Assembly (NCBI GenBank): GCA_004791255.1
Contig: SRUQ01000002.1
Span: 62,001 to 126,000 of the forward strand
Length of the DNA: 64,000 bases
Reading direction: 5' to 3'
From: a bacterium M00.F.Ca.ET.205.01.1.1
GTDB lineage: Bacteria > Pseudomonadota > Alphaproteobacteria > Rhizobiales > Rhizobiaceae
Shown here: positions 51,691 to 63,009 of the stretch, in pieces
Position numbering within the stretch: the stretch's first letter is position 1
Layout of the letters: each line of letters opens with the position of its first letter
The notes under the pieces: generated by a model
Told to the model about the DNA's origin: nothing
Databases searched by the model: none
Seen by the model: only the letters and a program-made list of their open reading frames with translations
Position numbers and translations under genes: made by a program

Positions 51691-52458
51691 TCATGATATG
51701 CTGCGATAGGCTTCCGCGATGCCCAGGAAGTCGGCCGCCTTAAGGCTGGCGCCGCCGACCAGCGCGCCGTCGACATTGCTGACGCCGAGCAGTTCGACCG
51801 CGTTGGAAGGTTTCACCGAGCCGCCATAGAGAATGCGCATCTTGGCCGCGGCGGCGCCGAGCTTCTCCGAAAGCTTTTCACGGATATGCGCGTGCGCCTC
51901 GGCCACATCGGCGGCGGTCGGCGTCAGGCCGGTGCCGATCGCCCAGACCGGCTCGTAGGCAATGATGGTGTTGGACGGGGTGGCGCTGGCCGGCACCGAA
52001 CCGGCCACCTGGCGCGACAGCACGTCCAGCGTCGCGCTCGCTTCGCGCTCCTGCCGTGTCTCGCCGACGCAGACGATGGCCACCAGCCCGGCCCGCCAGG
52101 CGGCCGAGGCCTTTGCCTGGACCGTCGCATCGTCTTCGCCGGCCTGCTCGCGGCGTTCCGAATGGCCGACAATGACATGGCTGGCGCCGGCATCCTTCAG
52201 CATTTCCGCCGAGATGCAGCCGGTGTAGGCGCCGCTCTCCTTGGCGTGGCAATCCTCGCCGCCGGCATGGACCGGTGTGCGCGACAGAATTTCGGCGGCG
52301 TGGGCAAGCAGGGTCGCGGGAACGCAGACCAGCGCCTCGGTCTCCGCGTCGAGCCCGCTCATGAACCCGTTGCCGATCATCCTGAGCTCGTTAAGTGAGG
52401 CGCTGGTGCCGTTCATTTTCCAGTTGCCTGCGACGAGTGGGCGAATTCCAGGGGTCAT
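51691..52458 (-). CDS. tpiA: Triosephosphate isomerase
   Basis: A 255-residue glycolytic enzyme. Motifs are [17 protein letters not shown] with the catalytic Lys, [10 protein letters not shown] (His), [15 protein letters not shown] (Glu) and [15 protein letters not shown]. The start at 52458 ([17 protein letters not shown]) is typical. It is divergent from the PpiD-like gene across 143 nt. Confidence 0.96.
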   Translation of the reverse strand: MTPGIRPLVAGNWKMNGTSASLNELRMIGNGFMSGLDAETEALVCVPATLLAHAAEILSRTPVHAGGEDCHAKESGAYTGCISAEMLKDAGASHVIVGHSERREQAGEDDATVQAKASAAWRAGLVAIVCVGETRQEREASATLDVLSRQVAGSVPASATPSNTIIAYEPVWAIGTGLTPTAADVAEAHAHIREKLSEKLGAAAAKMRILYGGSVKPSNAVELLGVSNVDGALVGGASLKAADFLGIAEAYRSIS

Positions 52459-52601
52459 GGGGCGGTTTTCTCCGGGCGACATTAAGCAGCGCCCTCACTA
52501 CCAAAATCAGGCCACAAAGCAATCGACAGTGGGCCGGAAGGGCGCTATTGCGCATGTTTCAAACTCGGCGCATGCGAAATGCGCATAAATCGGAAGTAAC
52601 C

Positions 52602-54494
52602 ATGCTTGGTACATTGAGAAGCGCGGCGGGTACCTGGGTCGCGAAGTCATTGCTTTCGCTGCTGGTGGTCAGTTTCGCCGCCTGGGGCATTTCGGGCCGC
52701 CTGATGGGCGGCTTCGCCGGCCATGACGCCGTCATCACCGCGGGCGGTACCAAGGTTTCGATCAACGAATACCGCCTCGCTTATGAGCGCCAGCTCGCCG
52801 TGATGTCGCAGCAGTTCGGCCAGCGCCTCACCCATGAACAGGCAAAGGCGCTCGGCATCGACAACCAGGTGCTGGCGCAGCTTGTTTCGGGCGCTGTGCT
52901 AGACGAACAGGCACGCAAGCTCGGGCTCGGGTTCTCCAAGGACAAACTCGCTGAACTGACGCGCGAGGAACCCGCGTTCCGGGGGCCAGACGGCCAGTTC
53001 GATCGCAGGGTCTTCGAGGGGCGGCTTCGTGATCTGGGCATGCGACCGGAAGACTATTTGAAGAATAAGGCCCAGGTGGCGGTGCGCCAGCAGATCGTCG
53101 AGGCGGTTTCGGACGGCCTCAAGGCGCCGGACACTTTCTTCAAGGCAGTCGCGCTTTACCGCGGCGAGGACCGCACCGTCGACTATCTGACCTTGCCGAA
53201 GGCGCTGGTCGAGCCAATCGAGGCGCCGAGCGACAGCGTGCTGTCGGCCTATTTCGAGGCCAACAAGAAGACTTACGCCGCGCCCGAATATCGCAAATTC
53301 TCCTATGTCCGGCTCGAGCCCGTCGACATCATGGATACGACTTCGGTCACCGACCAACAGGTGAGCGACGACTACAACAAGAACAAGGCGCGCTATACCA
53401 CGCCGGAGTTGCGCACCATCGAACAGCTCGTGTTCAAGTCGCCGGACGCGGCCAAGGCTGCATTCGATTCGCTGAAGGCCGGTGCCACCTTCGACAAGCT
53501 GGTCACGGCCGAAGGCAAGACACCGGCCGACACCCTGCTCGGCACGCTCGCCAAGGACAAGATCGCCGACAAGGCGGTCGCCGACGCCGCCTTCGCGCTT
53601 GGCGCCAATGAGGTCAGCCCTGTCGTGCAGGGCGCCTTTGGCGCGGTGCTGCTGCGCGTCACCGAGATCAAGCCGGAAGTGGTGAAGCCGCTGGCCGAAG
53701 TGTCCGACCAGATCCGCAAGGATTTGGCGCTCGGCGAGGCGAGCCGCATCCTACTGGATGTGCACGACAATTACGAGGACACCCGCGCTTCCGGCAGCTC
53801 GCTGGCCGACGCAGCGGCCAAACTCAAGCTCAAGGACATCACCGTCGACGCGATCGATCGCAGCGGCCTGCGGCCCGATGGTTCCGTCGTCAAGGACCTG
53901 CCGGAGTCACCTGCCCTGATCAAGGCCGCGTTCGATGCCGAGCCGAAAACCGAGAACGAGGCCCTGACTACGGCGGACAATGGCTTCATTTTCTACGAAG
54001 TGGCCTCCATCACGCCGGCCCGCGACCGCACGCTGGACGAAGTCCGCCAGAAAGTGGTCGCCGACTGGACCGCGGCGGAAACAGCAAAGCGGCTGACCGC
54101 CAAGGCTGAAGAGCTGGAAAAGCGGCTCAAGGCCGGCGCCACGCTCGATGTCATCGCCGGCGAACTCAAGCTGGAAAAGCAGACCAAGCGCGGCCTGAAG
54201 CGCGAGGCGGATGACGCCGATTTCGGCAAGGAAGGCGCTGCGGTGATGTTCGGCGTCGGCGAAGGCGGCTCCGGGCTGATCCCAGCCCCGACCGGTGACG
54301 CGCAGATCCTGTTCAAGGTCGCCGAAGTGTTCGAGCCGGCCGGCGCCGATGCCAGTTCGGTGGCGGACGACGCCCAGAAATCGTTCACCTCCGGCCTCTC
54401 GGACGACCTGCTCGACCAGTTGGTGGCGCAGTTGCAGACGCAGTACGACGTCCGCATCGACCAGGCCGCCGTTGCCCAAGCCTCGACACGATGA
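52602..54494 (+). CDS. PpiD-like peptidyl-prolyl isomerase/chaperone
   Basis: A 630-residue membrane-anchored periplasmic protein. One N-terminal helix ([23 protein letters not shown], residues 15-37) is followed by a SurA_N-like helical domain ([35 protein letters not shown]) and a PPIase region around [32 protein letters not shown]. PpiD helps newly exported proteins at the Sec translocon; whether the isomerase site is active cannot be told. It overlaps trpD by 4 nt (ATGA), so it is the first gene of the trpD-trpC-moaC-moeA operon. Confidence 0.9.
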   Translation: MLGTLRSAAGTWVAKSLLSLLVVSFAAWGISGRLMGGFAGHDAVITAGGTKVSINEYRLAYERQLAVMSQQFGQRLTHEQAKALGIDNQVLAQLVSGAVLDEQARKLGLGFSKDKLAELTREEPAFRGPDGQFDRRVFEGRLRDLGMRPEDYLKNKAQVAVRQQIVEAVSDGLKAPDTFFKAVALYRGEDRTVDYLTLPKALVEPIEAPSDSVLSAYFEANKKTYAAPEYRKFSYVRLEPVDIMDTTSVTDQQVSDDYNKNKARYTTPELRTIEQLVFKSPDAAKAAFDSLKAGATFDKLVTAEGKTPADTLLGTLAKDKIADKAVADAAFALGANEVSPVVQGAFGAVLLRVTEIKPEVVKPLAEVSDQIRKDLALGEASRILLDVHDNYEDTRASGSSLADAAAKLKLKDITVDAIDRSGLRPDGSVVKDLPESPALIKAAFDAEPKTENEALTTADNGFIFYEVASITPARDRTLDEVRQKVVADWTAAETAKRLTAKAEELEKRLKAGATLDVIAGELKLEKQTKRGLKREADDADFGKEGAAVMFGVGEGGSGLIPAPTGDAQILFKVAEVFEPAGADASSVADDAQKSFTSGLSDDLLDQLVAQLQTQYDVRIDQAAVAQASTR

Positions 54495-55501
54495 GCGCGC
54501 TGAAAACCCATATCGCCAAGGTCGCGACCGGCACCGCGCTTTCCTTCGAGGAGGCGCGCGAGGCCTTCGACATCATCATGTCTGGCGATGCGACGCCCGG
54601 CCAGATCGGGGGCTTCCTGATGGCGCTGCGCGTGCGCGGCGAGACGGTGGACGAGATTTCAGGCGCCGTCGCCACCATGCGCGCCAAGATGCTGCGCGTA
54701 GACGCACCTGACGGCGCCATCGACATCGTCGGCACCGGCGGCGACAATTCGCACTCGGTCAACATCTCGACGGCTTCCGCCTTCGTCATTGCCGGCAGCG
54801 GCGTGCCGGTCGCCAAGCATGGCAATCGCGGCCTGTCTTCGCTGACCGGCGCGGCCGATGTGCTGCTGGCGCTCGGCGTCAAGATCGACATCCCGCCGGA
54901 GACTATCGGCCACTGCATCCACGAAGCGGGCGTCGGCTTCATGTTCGCGCCGGCGCACCATCCGGCGATGAAGCATGTCGGTCCGGTCCGGGGCGAGCTT
55001 GGCACGCGCACCATCTTCAACCTGCTCGGACCGCTTTCCAACCCGGCCAGCGTGAAGCGGCAGATGGTTGGCGTGTTCATGCCGGAATGGATCGTGCCGG
55101 TCGCCGAAACGCTGAAGGCGCTCGGCACCGAGCATGCCTGGGTCGTGCATGGCGACGGCTATGACGAGATCACCACCACCGGGGAGACGCACGTCGCCGA
55201 ACTGATCGGCGGCGAGATTCGCACCTTCACGCTGACCCCCGAGGCGGCTGGACTGGCACATCATAGCAAGGATGAGTTGCGCGGTGGCGACGCCGCCTAC
55301 AATGCGCAGGCGATGCGCAACATGCTGGGCGGCGCTGCCGGCGCTTTCCGCGACACCGTTCTGATGAATGCCGGTGCCGGTCTGGTGGTCGCGGGTAAGG
55401 CGACGACGCTGGCCGACGGCATCGCGACGGCCGCGCAGGCCATCGACAGCGGCCGGGCTCTGCAAGTGCTCGACCGGCTGGTCGAGATTTCGAACGGATA
55501 G
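54491..55501 (+). CDS. trpD: Anthranilate phosphoribosyltransferase
   Basis: A 336-residue enzyme of tryptophan biosynthesis that joins anthranilate and PRPP. The PRPP-binding [45 protein letters not shown] and the helical [39 protein letters not shown] are conserved. It overlaps the chaperone gene by 4 nt and precedes trpC by 4 nt. The trpE gene is elsewhere. Its substrate, anthranilate, is also the product of the nearby kynureninase. Confidence 0.96.
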   Translation: MSALKTHIAKVATGTALSFEEAREAFDIIMSGDATPGQIGGFLMALRVRGETVDEISGAVATMRAKMLRVDAPDGAIDIVGTGGDNSHSVNISTASAFVIAGSGVPVAKHGNRGLSSLTGAADVLLALGVKIDIPPETIGHCIHEAGVGFMFAPAHHPAMKHVGPVRGELGTRTIFNLLGPLSNPASVKRQMVGVFMPEWIVPVAETLKALGTEHAWVVHGDGYDEITTTGETHVAELIGGEIRTFTLTPEAAGLAHHSKDELRGGDAAYNAQAMRNMLGGAAGAFRDTVLMNAGAGLVVAGKATTLADGIATAAQAIDSGRALQVLDRLVEISNG

Positions 55502-55505
55502 GCCG

Positions 55506-56318
55506 ATGGCAGACATCCTGCGCAAGATCGAGACGTACAAGCGCGACGAGATCGCGTCGGCCAAGGCACGCGTGCCGCTGGCCGAGATCAAGGCGCGAGC
55601 CCGGGACAGCGAGGCGCCGCGCGGCTTCCTTGCGGCACTTAAGGCCAAACGCAGATCGGGGGGCTTCGCGCTGATCGCCGAGATCAAGAAGGCAAGCCCG
55701 TCGAAAGGCCTGATCCGTGCCGATTTCGATCCACCGGCCCTGGCCAAGGCCTACGCGCAAGGTGGCGCCGCCTGCCTTTCGGTGCTGACCGACGCGCCGT
55801 CCTTCCAGGGCGCGCCCGAGTTTCTCACCAAGGCGCGAGCCGCCGTGTCGCTGCCGGCGCTACGCAAGGATTTCCTGTTCGATCCCTACCAGGTCTACGA
55901 GGCGCGCGCCTGGGGTGCGGACGCCATTTTGATCATCATGGCCAGCGTCGATGACGCCATGGCCGGCGAACTCGAATCGACCGCGTTCGAGCTCGGCATG
56001 GATGCATTGATCGAAGTGCATGACGAAGCCGAGACGGAGCGCGCGCTGAAGCTGTCATCGCAATTGATCGGCATCAACAATCGCAATCTGCGGACATTCG
56101 AGACCACTCTCGAAACTTCGGAGCGACTGCGGGCGATGGTGCCGGGCGGTCATTTGCTGGTCAGCGAAAGCGGCATCTTCTCGCATGACGATTGCCTCAG
56201 GCTGCAAAAGAGCGATATCGGCACCTTCCTGGTCGGCGAGAGCCTGATGCGCCAGCAGGATGTGTCTGCGGCAACGCGCTCGCTGCTCACCGGCAAGGCG
56301 TCCGCCGAGGTGATTTGA
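55506..56318 (+). CDS. trpC: Indole-3-glycerol phosphate synthase
   Basis: A 270-residue TIM-barrel enzyme of tryptophan biosynthesis. It shows [18 protein letters not shown] with the catalytic Lys, [68 protein letters not shown], and [11 protein letters not shown]. The ATG at 55506 follows the trpD stop by 4 nt. A separate protein, not fused to TrpF. Confidence 0.96.
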   Translation: MADILRKIETYKRDEIASAKARVPLAEIKARARDSEAPRGFLAALKAKRRSGGFALIAEIKKASPSKGLIRADFDPPALAKAYAQGGAACLSVLTDAPSFQGAPEFLTKARAAVSLPALRKDFLFDPYQVYEARAWGADAILIIMASVDDAMAGELESTAFELGMDALIEVHDEAETERALKLSSQLIGINNRNLRTFETTLETSERLRAMVPGGHLLVSESGIFSHDDCLRLQKSDIGTFLVGESLMRQQDVSAATRSLLTGKASAEVI

Positions 56319-56320
56319 CG

Positions 56321-56803
56321 ATGACAGGCGCCCTCACCCATCTTGGCGCGCAGGGCGAAGCCAATATGGTCGACGTCGGCGACAAGGCAGAGACGACGCG
56401 CACGGCGATCGCCGAGGGTTTTGTCTCGATGCAGCCCGAGACGCTGGCGGTGATCCTCGCAGGCAACGCCAAGAAGGGCGATGTGCTGGGCACGGCACGC
56501 ATCGCCGGCATCATGGCGGCCAAGAAGACGCATGAGCTGATCCCGCTCTGCCATCCGCTGCTTTTGACCAAGGTTTCCGTCGACATCGAAGCCGATCATG
56601 CCCTGCCCGGCCTGAAAGTCACCGCACTGGCGCGCGTCACCGGCAAGACCGGCGTCGAGATGGAAGCGCTCACCGCCGCTTCGGTGGCCTGCCTGACCAT
56701 CTATGACATGGCCAAGGCGGTGGACCGCGCCATGGTCATTTCCGGCATCCGGCTGGTCGAGAAAACCGGCGGCAAATCCGGCGATTACAAAGCGGGTGCA
56801 TAG
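56321..56803 (+). CDS. moaC: Cyclic pyranopterin monophosphate synthase
   Basis: A 160-residue enzyme that makes cyclic pyranopterin monophosphate from the MoaA product. Key segments are [71 protein letters not shown], and the C-terminal [13 protein letters not shown]. It lies 2 nt after trpC and abuts moeA with no gap. Confidence 0.96.
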   Translation: MTGALTHLGAQGEANMVDVGDKAETTRTAIAEGFVSMQPETLAVILAGNAKKGDVLGTARIAGIMAAKKTHELIPLCHPLLLTKVSVDIEADHALPGLKVTALARVTGKTGVEMEALTAASVACLTIYDMAKAVDRAMVISGIRLVEKTGGKSGDYKAGA

Positions 56804-58009
56804 ATGGCGCTGACCCCGGTCGCCGAGGCGCTCGAACGCCTGCTGGACGGTGCATCGCCACTGGCCAGCGAAAGCGTTCCCCTTTTCGATGCGGTGAATC
56901 GCGTACTGGCGGAGCCGGTCATCGCCCTGCGCACCCAGCCGCCCTTCAATGCCTCGGCCATGGACGGCTATGCCACGCGCGCCGTGGACATAGCTTCCGT
57001 GCCGGCGCGGCTTTCGGTGATCGGCATGGCGCCGGCCGGACGCGGCTTTGACGGCACGGTCGGCAAGGCGCAGGCGGTGCGCGTCTTCACCGGCGCGCCG
57101 CTTCCCGAGGGCGCCGACACCATCGTCATCCAGGAAAACGTCAGGGATCTCGGCAGCGGCGAAATCGAGGTGACCGAGCTCACCGCCCAGGGGCGCAACA
57201 TCCGCCGCGTCGGCCTGGATTTCTCGAAGGGCGACGTGCTGCTGGAACAAGGCCGCCTGCTTGACCCGGCGGCTCTTTCGCTCGCGGCCTCCGCCAATCA
57301 CCCGCGGGTCAGTGTCGTCAGACGGCCGCTTGTGGCCATAATCGCCACCGGCGACGAATTGCTGCCTCCGGGCAGCGAGCCCGGGCCGGACCAGATCATT
57401 TCATCGAACGCCTATGGCGTCGCGGCGGCGGCGCAGTCTGTCGGCGCCCGTGCGCTCGATCTCGGCATTGCCGCCGACCGCAAGGACGCGATCGCGGCAC
57501 TGGTCAGGAAAGCGGTCGCGGCCGGCGCCGATGTCATTGTCACCCTTGGCGGCGCCTCAGTCGGCGACCACGACCTGATCCATGACGTGCTGACCGGCGA
57601 AGGCATGATGCTCGGTTTCTGGAAGATCGCCATGCGACCCGGCAAGCCGCTGATGTTTGGACGGCTCGGCCCCATCAGATGCATAGGCCTGCCCGGCAAT
57701 CCGGTGGCAAGCCTGGTCTGTTCGCAATTGTTCCTGAAACCGTTGCTGGCGCGGCTCGGCGGCCGCGCTTTCAAGCAGGACATCCGGCAGGCCCGGCTCA
57801 GCGCCGTCATGCAGGCCAATGATTTGCGCCAGGATTATGCGCGCGCGGTGGTCAAGGAAGAAGCCGGCATGTTGGTGGCGACGCCGTTCGGCATCCAGGA
57901 TTCCTCGATGCTGAGGATGCTGGCCGACGCCAACGGGCTGATCGTGCGCGAGCCCTTCGCTTCGGCCGCCATCGCCGGAGACATCTGCAACGTGCTCATG
58001 TTGCGATGA
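56804..58009 (+). CDS. moeA: Molybdopterin molybdotransferase
   Basis: A 401-residue enzyme inserting molybdate into adenylated molybdopterin. It shows PPFNASAMDGYATRA, RVFTGAPLPEGADTIVIQENV, VAIIATGDELLPPG, the MoCF motif VTLGGASVGDHDLIHDVL, and GLPGNPVASLVCSQLFLKPLLARLGG. It is the last gene of the trpDC-moaC-moeA operon. In several rhizobia lexA comes next; here the neighbour is the kynurenine locus. Confidence 0.95.
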   Translation: MALTPVAEALERLLDGASPLASESVPLFDAVNRVLAEPVIALRTQPPFNASAMDGYATRAVDIASVPARLSVIGMAPAGRGFDGTVGKAQAVRVFTGAPLPEGADTIVIQENVRDLGSGEIEVTELTAQGRNIRRVGLDFSKGDVLLEQGRLLDPAALSLAASANHPRVSVVRRPLVAIIATGDELLPPGSEPGPDQIISSNAYGVAAAAQSVGARALDLGIAADRKDAIAALVRKAVAAGADVIVTLGGASVGDHDLIHDVLTGEGMMLGFWKIAMRPGKPLMFGRLGPIRCIGLPGNPVASLVCSQLFLKPLLARLGGRAFKQDIRQARLSAVMQANDLRQDYARAVVKEEAGMLVATPFGIQDSSMLRMLADANGLIVREPFASAAIAGDICNVLMLR

Positions 58010-58055
58010 AGATCAGGCGTCCAAACCACTAATCTTGTTAGAAAAAACGCCTTCT

Positions 58056-58886
58056 CTATTCCGCAAGCAGCGTTCGCGTCAGCGGATGTTCCGGATCGGC
58101 AAGCCCGTCGACGATGCTGAAATGATGCCGGTCCGGCTCGACCACCGTGCTGGTCATGGCGCCGAGGCCGGTCCAGATGTTGGCGAGCAGCGCATTCTGG
58201 CGCAGGAACTCCGCGCGCTCGCCGCCGCCGGCCCAGCAGGTGATGCGCGTGCGCGCCATCGGACGCAGCAGCGCAGGGCTTTCGGCCAGCGCCTCGGCTT
58301 CGTCGATCGCCAGCGTCGCGTTCATCCCGGTGCGCATGATCGGCCTGAGGTCATGCACGCCGGAGATTGAGACAACATTGCGCACGCGGCCAGCCACATC
58401 GGCCGCCAGAGGCGTCGTTGCAGTCACCATGCGGCTGGCGAGATGGCCGCCGGCGGAATGTCCGGTCAGAATCACCGGCCCGCCGACCATCGTCGCCGCC
58501 TTGCCGATCGCTGCCGCGATTTCCTGGCCAATGCCGGAAATTCTGATATCGGGACAAAGCGTGTAGGTCGGCATTGCCACGGCAAAGCCGCTGGCGACCG
58601 CGCCGTTGGCCAGATGCGACCAGAAGCTCTTGTCGAACGCCATCCAGTAGCCGCCATGGATGAACACGACGAGCCCCTTGGGCATGGCATCGGGAAGGAA
58701 CAGATCGAGCCGGTTGCGCGGGCTGTCGCCATAGGCGATGTCCAGCTTGGCCCGGCCGGCGGCCGACAGACCGTCGCGAAAGGCCTGCGCCGGCTCGACC
58801 CATGCCGCCGGCCAGCGGTCGCTGCCGGCGATGTTGTCGCCGTTGGCGTAGGCATTGTCCCAATCGGCAACGCGATGTTCGAGCAC
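58056..58886 (-). CDS. Alpha/beta hydrolase, probable kynurenine formamidase
   Basis: A 276-residue serine hydrolase. The oxyanion segment LVVFIHGGYWMAFDKSFWSHLA carries the HGGYW motif typical of eukaryotic-type kynurenine formamidases (AFMID); the nucleophile elbow is LTGHSAGGHLASRM and the acid/His region is VVEPDRHHFSIVDGL. It would cleave N-formylkynurenine from the dioxygenase (60672) to kynurenine for the kynureninase (61576). The GTG at 58886 is preferred over the ATG at 58907 because gggagg lies 6 nt upstream of it. The classical metal-dependent KynB is absent. Confidence 0.8.
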   Translation of the reverse strand: MLEHRVADWDNAYANGDNIAGSDRWPAAWVEPAQAFRDGLSAAGRAKLDIAYGDSPRNRLDLFLPDAMPKGLVVFIHGGYWMAFDKSFWSHLANGAVASGFAVAMPTYTLCPDIRISGIGQEIAAAIGKAATMVGGPVILTGHSAGGHLASRMVTATTPLAADVAGRVRNVVSISGVHDLRPIMRTGMNATLAIDEAEALAESPALLRPMARTRITCWAGGGERAEFLRQNALLANIWTGLGAMTSTVVEPDRHHFSIVDGLADPEHPLTRTLLAE

Positions 58887-59049
58887 CTGTACCCTCCCAG
58901 ATGGCATTTCAGTCGAAAGGAATGGCCGCCGGCAAGGGCGACGTCAATGCTCCAGCCAAAAAACATTTTAGGCTTGAAACAAATTTCGACTGATGCGATC
59001 CTGTAGCCCGTTCAGCCATGGGCGTGAGGCAGATAGGGGCAGCCGCAAG

Positions 59050-60675
59050 ATGCTTGGGCCATCAGCGCATATCGACACATTCACGCGTGATAACCTGCCG
59101 CCGCAGGATCAGTGGCCGGAGTTTTTGCTCGACGGCTTCGACTATCCGGAGCACATCAATGCCGGGGTCGAACTGACCGACAGGCTGGTCGAAAGAGGTT
59201 TCGGCGACCACACCGCGCTGATCGGCAATGGCCGCCGCCGCACCTACAAGGAACTGTCCGACTGGACCAATAGGCTCGCCCATGCGCTGGTCGAGAACTA
59301 TGGTGTCAAGCCAGGCAACCGCGTGCTGATCCGTTCGGCCAACAATCCGGCCATGGTCGCCTGCTGGCTCGCCGCCACCAAGGTCGGCGCGGTGGTCGTC
59401 AACACGATGCCGATGCTGCGTGCCGGCGAACTCGCCAAGATCGTCGACAAGGCGGAAATCACAATCGCGCTTTGCGACACCAGGCTGATGGACGAGATGA
59501 CCGCCTGTGCCAAAGGCAGTGCGTATCTCAAGCAGGTCATCGGCTTCGACGGCACCGCCAACCATGATGCCGAACTCGACCGCGCCGCCCTCGACAAGCC
59601 GGTCACCTTCACCGCGGTCAGCACAGGCCGCGACGATGTCGCCCTGCTCGGTTTCACCTCCGGCACCACCGGGGTGCCGAAGGCGACGATGCATTTCCAC
59701 CGCGACCTGCTGATCATCGCCGATGCCTACGCCCGCGAAATCCTTCAGGTGACGCCGGACGACATTTTCGTCGGTTCGCCGCCGCTGGCCTTCACCTTCG
59801 GCCTTGGCGGGCTCGCCATCTTCCCGCTGCGCTTCGGTGCCGCGGCGACGCTGCTTGAGCAGGCGACACCGCCCAACATGATCCACATCATCGAGACCTA
59901 CAGGGCGACCATTTCCTTCACCGCCCCCACAGCCTACCGGGCCATGCTGAAGGCGATGGATGAAGGTGCCGACCTCTCCTCGCTGCGCGTCGCGGTTTCG
60001 GCGGGCGAAACACTGCCCGCCCCGGTCTTCGCGGAATGGACCGAGAAGACCGGCAAGCCGATCCTCGACGGCATCGGCGCCACCGAAATGCTGCATATCT
60101 TCATTTCCAACCGCTTCGACGACATGAAGCCGGCCTCCACGGGCAAAGCCGTCGGCGGCTATCAGGCACGCATCGTCGATGACGAGATGCGGGAAGTGCC
60201 GCGCGGCTCCACCGGCAGGCTGGCGGTGCGCGGCCCGACCGGCTGCCGCTACATGGCCGATGCCAGGCAGAAGGAATATGTCCGCGACGGCTGGAACCTG
60301 ACCGGCGACACCTTCACCCAGGACGCGGACGGCTTCTTCCACTTCGCCGCGCGCTCCGACGACATGATCGTCAGCGCCGGCTACAACATCGCCGGTCCCG
60401 AGGTTGAAGCGGCACTGCTCTCGCATCCCGACGTCGCCGAATGCGCGGTGATCGGCGCGCAGGACAGCGAGCGCGGCCAGATCGTCGAGGCGCATGTCGT
60501 GCTGGTGCAAGGCGTGGCGCCGGACGCGCTGACCGTCAAGCGCCTGCAGGACCACGTCAAGGCGACGATCGCACCGTACAAATATCCGCGTTCGGTGAAG
60601 TTCATCGATGCCTTGCCCAAAACCCAGACCGGAAAGATCCAGCGCTTCCGGCTGCGCGCGGAGAAAAGCAATTGA
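59050..60675 (+). CDS. Benzoate-CoA-ligase-family enzyme, probable anthranilate-CoA ligase
   Basis: A 541-residue adenylate-forming enzyme. The ATP loop is [21 protein letters not shown]; the AMP site is [14 protein letters not shown]; the C-terminal hinge is [28 protein letters not shown] and the catalytic Lys is in [15 protein letters not shown]. The sequence is of the benzoate/2-aminobenzoate-CoA ligase group. Being cotranscribed with tryptophan dioxygenase, anthranilate from kynureninase is the likely substrate, leading to 2-aminobenzoyl-CoA breakdown. The ATG at 59050 is the natural start. Substrate is inferred. Confidence 0.8.
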   Translation: MLGPSAHIDTFTRDNLPPQDQWPEFLLDGFDYPEHINAGVELTDRLVERGFGDHTALIGNGRRRTYKELSDWTNRLAHALVENYGVKPGNRVLIRSANNPAMVACWLAATKVGAVVVNTMPMLRAGELAKIVDKAEITIALCDTRLMDEMTACAKGSAYLKQVIGFDGTANHDAELDRAALDKPVTFTAVSTGRDDVALLGFTSGTTGVPKATMHFHRDLLIIADAYAREILQVTPDDIFVGSPPLAFTFGLGGLAIFPLRFGAAATLLEQATPPNMIHIIETYRATISFTAPTAYRAMLKAMDEGADLSSLRVAVSAGETLPAPVFAEWTEKTGKPILDGIGATEMLHIFISNRFDDMKPASTGKAVGGYQARIVDDEMREVPRGSTGRLAVRGPTGCRYMADARQKEYVRDGWNLTGDTFTQDADGFFHFAARSDDMIVSAGYNIAGPEVEAALLSHPDVAECAVIGAQDSERGQIVEAHVVLVQGVAPDALTVKRLQDHVKATIAPYKYPRSVKFIDALPKTQTGKIQRFRLRAEKSN

Positions 60676-61508
60676 GCCAGCCCTACGATCCGGCGTCCGA
60701 GGGCGCGCAAATGTCGTTCAAGGAGCGGATGTCCTACAGCGACTATCTGCACCTGGAGAAGGTGCTCGACGCGCAGACGCCGCTGTCTTCGGCGCATGAC
60801 GAGATGCTGTTCATCATCCAGCATCAGACGTCGGAACTGTGGATGAAGCTCGCTCTGCACGAGATCGGCGCCGCGATCCGCTCGATCCGCGCCGACCGCC
60901 TCGAGCCGAGCTTCAAGATGCTGTCGCGCGTCGCGCGCATCTTCGAACAGCTCAACAATGCCTGGGACGTGCTGCGCACGATGACGCCCAGCGAATACAC
61001 CGAGTTTCGCGACGCGCTCGGCCAGTCCTCGGGCTTCCAGTCCTGGCAATACCGAGCCATCGAGTTCATGGCCGGCAACCGCAACCTCGCCATGCTCGGC
61101 CCGCACAAGCACCGGCCCGATCTCACGGACAGGCTGGAAGCGATCCTGGCCACGCCATCGCTCTATGACGAGGCGCTGCTGCTGTTGGCGCGTAACGGCT
61201 TCGACATCGGCGCCGACGCAAAGCGCACCGACTGGCGCGAGACGCGCAGCGAGAACGAAGAGGTGCTGGTCGCCTGGCAAACCGTCTACCGCGACCCGCA
61301 GCGCTACTGGATGCTCTACGAGTTGGCCGAGAAGCTGGTCGACTTCGAGGATTATTTCCGCCGCTGGCGTTTCAACCATGTCACCACGGTCGAGCGCATT
61401 ATCGGCCTGAAGCGCGGCACCGGCGGCACCTCAGGCGCGTCCTACTTGAAGAAGATGCTGGAGGTCGTGCTGTTCCCCGAACTCTGGACGGTCCGGACCC
61501 GGCTCTGA
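60672..61508 (+). CDS. kynA: Tryptophan 2,3-dioxygenase
   Basis: A 278-residue heme enzyme that opens the indole ring to N-formylkynurenine. It shows [95 protein letters not shown] and the heme-ligand region [24 protein letters not shown]. The TTG at 60672 overlaps the ligase stop (TTGA) for coupling; an ATG at 60711 is an alternative. Confidence 0.94.
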   Translation: MSQPYDPASEGAQMSFKERMSYSDYLHLEKVLDAQTPLSSAHDEMLFIIQHQTSELWMKLALHEIGAAIRSIRADRLEPSFKMLSRVARIFEQLNNAWDVLRTMTPSEYTEFRDALGQSSGFQSWQYRAIEFMAGNRNLAMLGPHKHRPDLTDRLEAILATPSLYDEALLLLARNGFDIGADAKRTDWRETRSENEEVLVAWQTVYRDPQRYWMLYELAEKLVDFEDYFRRWRFNHVTTVERIIGLKRGTGGTSGASYLKKMLEVVLFPELWTVRTRL

Positions 61509-61575
61509 ACTCCTTGCTCTGGCGCAAATCCGGACGCAAGACCGCGTCGCGCTTTTTCCTGGAATCGCGCCGACT

Positions 61576-62826
61576 TCAGGTAACCGCGGTCTTCACCGCG
61601 AAGCGGGCGTCCTGCCAGGCGCCGGTGCGCAGGATATCCTCCAGCACGTCGACCGCCTGCCAGACATCCGCGTAGCCGACATAGAGCGGCGTGAAGCCGA
61701 AGCGGATGGTCGACGGCGCCCGGAAATCACCGATCACACCGCGCTCGATCAGTGCGCGCATAACCTGGTAGCCATGCGGGTGGAGGAACGACACCTGGCT
61801 GCCGCGCTGGCTGCCGTCGCGCGGGCTTTCCAGTTCGAGCCCATAGGCGCCGCATCTGGCTTCGACGAGCTGGATGAACAGGTCGGTCAGCGCGATGCTC
61901 TTCTTGCGCACCGCCGCCATGTCGACTTCGTTCCAGATATCGAGCGCCCCCTTGAGCGCCCGCATCGACAGCACCGGCTGCGTGCCGCACAGGAAGCGGC
62001 GGATGCCGCTGCCGACGGCAAAGCCCTGCTCGAAGGCGAAGGGCCGCGCGTGGCCCCACCAGCCGCTGAGTGGCTGGTGCACATCGCCGTGGTGGCGCTC
62101 GGCTGCGTAGATGAAGGCCGGCGAACCCGGGCCGCCATTGAGGTATTTGTAGGTGCAGCCGACGGCGAAGTCGGCATTGGCGCGGTCGAGTTCGACCGGC
62201 AGAGCGCCGGCCGTGTGGCAGAGATCCCAGATGATCAGCGCGCCGGCGTCATGCGCCTTGCGCGTCAGCGCCGCCATGTCGCGCAACTGGCCGGATTTGT
62301 AGTTGACGTGGTTGACCAGCATGACCGCGACGCTGTCGTCGATCAAATCCTCGATGGCAGGCGCGTCGACACCTTCCAGCCGCAGCCGCGTTCCCGGCCG
62401 CGTCGAGGCAACACCTTCGGCCATGTAGAGGTCGGTCGGGAAACTATCGCCCTCGGCAACGATGACCGAACGGTCCGGCCGCATGGCAAGTGCGGCGTGC
62501 AGCAGCTTGTAGATGTTGATCGAGGTCGTGTCGCAGACCACAGTCTGCCCGGCGGCGGCGCCGATCAGACGCCCAAGCTGGTCGCCGAGTTCAACCGGTA
62601 TGTTGAACCAGCCGGCCGTGTTCCAGGCGCGGATAAGGTCCTGCGCCCATTCCTGCGTCGCGGCCTGCTGCAATTCGCTGAAGACGGCGGATGAAGCAGC
62701 GCCCAGCGAGTTGCCGTCGAGATAGATCACCCCCTGCGGCAGGACAAAGCGCTCGCGCATGGCACGCATCGGATCGGCGGCATCCATCGCTTCGATTGCC
62801 GCGAGATCGGGAATCCTGCTGCTCAT
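61576..62826 (-). CDS. kynU: Kynureninase
   Basis: A 416-residue PLP enzyme cleaving kynurenine to anthranilate and alanine. It shows VIYLDGNSLGAAS, IIWDLCHTAGALPVELDRANADFAVGCTYKYLNGGPGSPAFIYAAERH with the PLP Lys, and LSGWWGHARPFAFEQGF. It is convergent with kynA and divergent from the GntR-type regulator, with palindromes in the 183-nt gap. Confidence 0.94.
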   Translation of the reverse strand: MSSRIPDLAAIEAMDAADPMRAMRERFVLPQGVIYLDGNSLGAASSAVFSELQQAATQEWAQDLIRAWNTAGWFNIPVELGDQLGRLIGAAAGQTVVCDTTSINIYKLLHAALAMRPDRSVIVAEGDSFPTDLYMAEGVASTRPGTRLRLEGVDAPAIEDLIDDSVAVMLVNHVNYKSGQLRDMAALTRKAHDAGALIIWDLCHTAGALPVELDRANADFAVGCTYKYLNGGPGSPAFIYAAERHHGDVHQPLSGWWGHARPFAFEQGFAVGSGIRRFLCGTQPVLSMRALKGALDIWNEVDMAAVRKKSIALTDLFIQLVEARCGAYGLELESPRDGSQRGSQVSFLHPHGYQVMRALIERGVIGDFRAPSTIRFGFTPLYVGYADVWQAVDVLEDILRTGAWQDARFAVKTAVT

Positions 62827-62919
62827 GATCCGGTGGCCTTTCTTGAGACAAACGCGCTCAGCGGGGCCTGTCCCCCGAGCTGCTGGCGATCTTGAGCGGT
62901 CTTCCGGAGGCTGTCAAAC

Positions 62920-62960
62920 ATTATATATAATTTACTCGATGAAAGGCTTTGATATATAAT
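62920..62960. promoter_or_regulatory. Candidate GntR/FCD operators between kynU and its regulator
   Basis: ATTATATATAAT (62920-62931) is a perfect 12-bp palindrome; TTGATATATAAT (62949-62960) repeats its right part 29 bp downstream. The first is 94 nt upstream of kynU. This is typical of FCD-type GntR sites and implies control of kynU and autoregulation. Confidence 0.6.
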
Positions 62961-63009
62961 GGGGCGGCCAGCGCTATCTGGTGCCAAACGGTCGGGTGAA
63001 TGGATTGTG

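Noticed and set aside
59062-60555. A 497-residue minus-strand frame over the CoA ligase
   Set aside because: Antisense shadow, compositionally biased, no domain.
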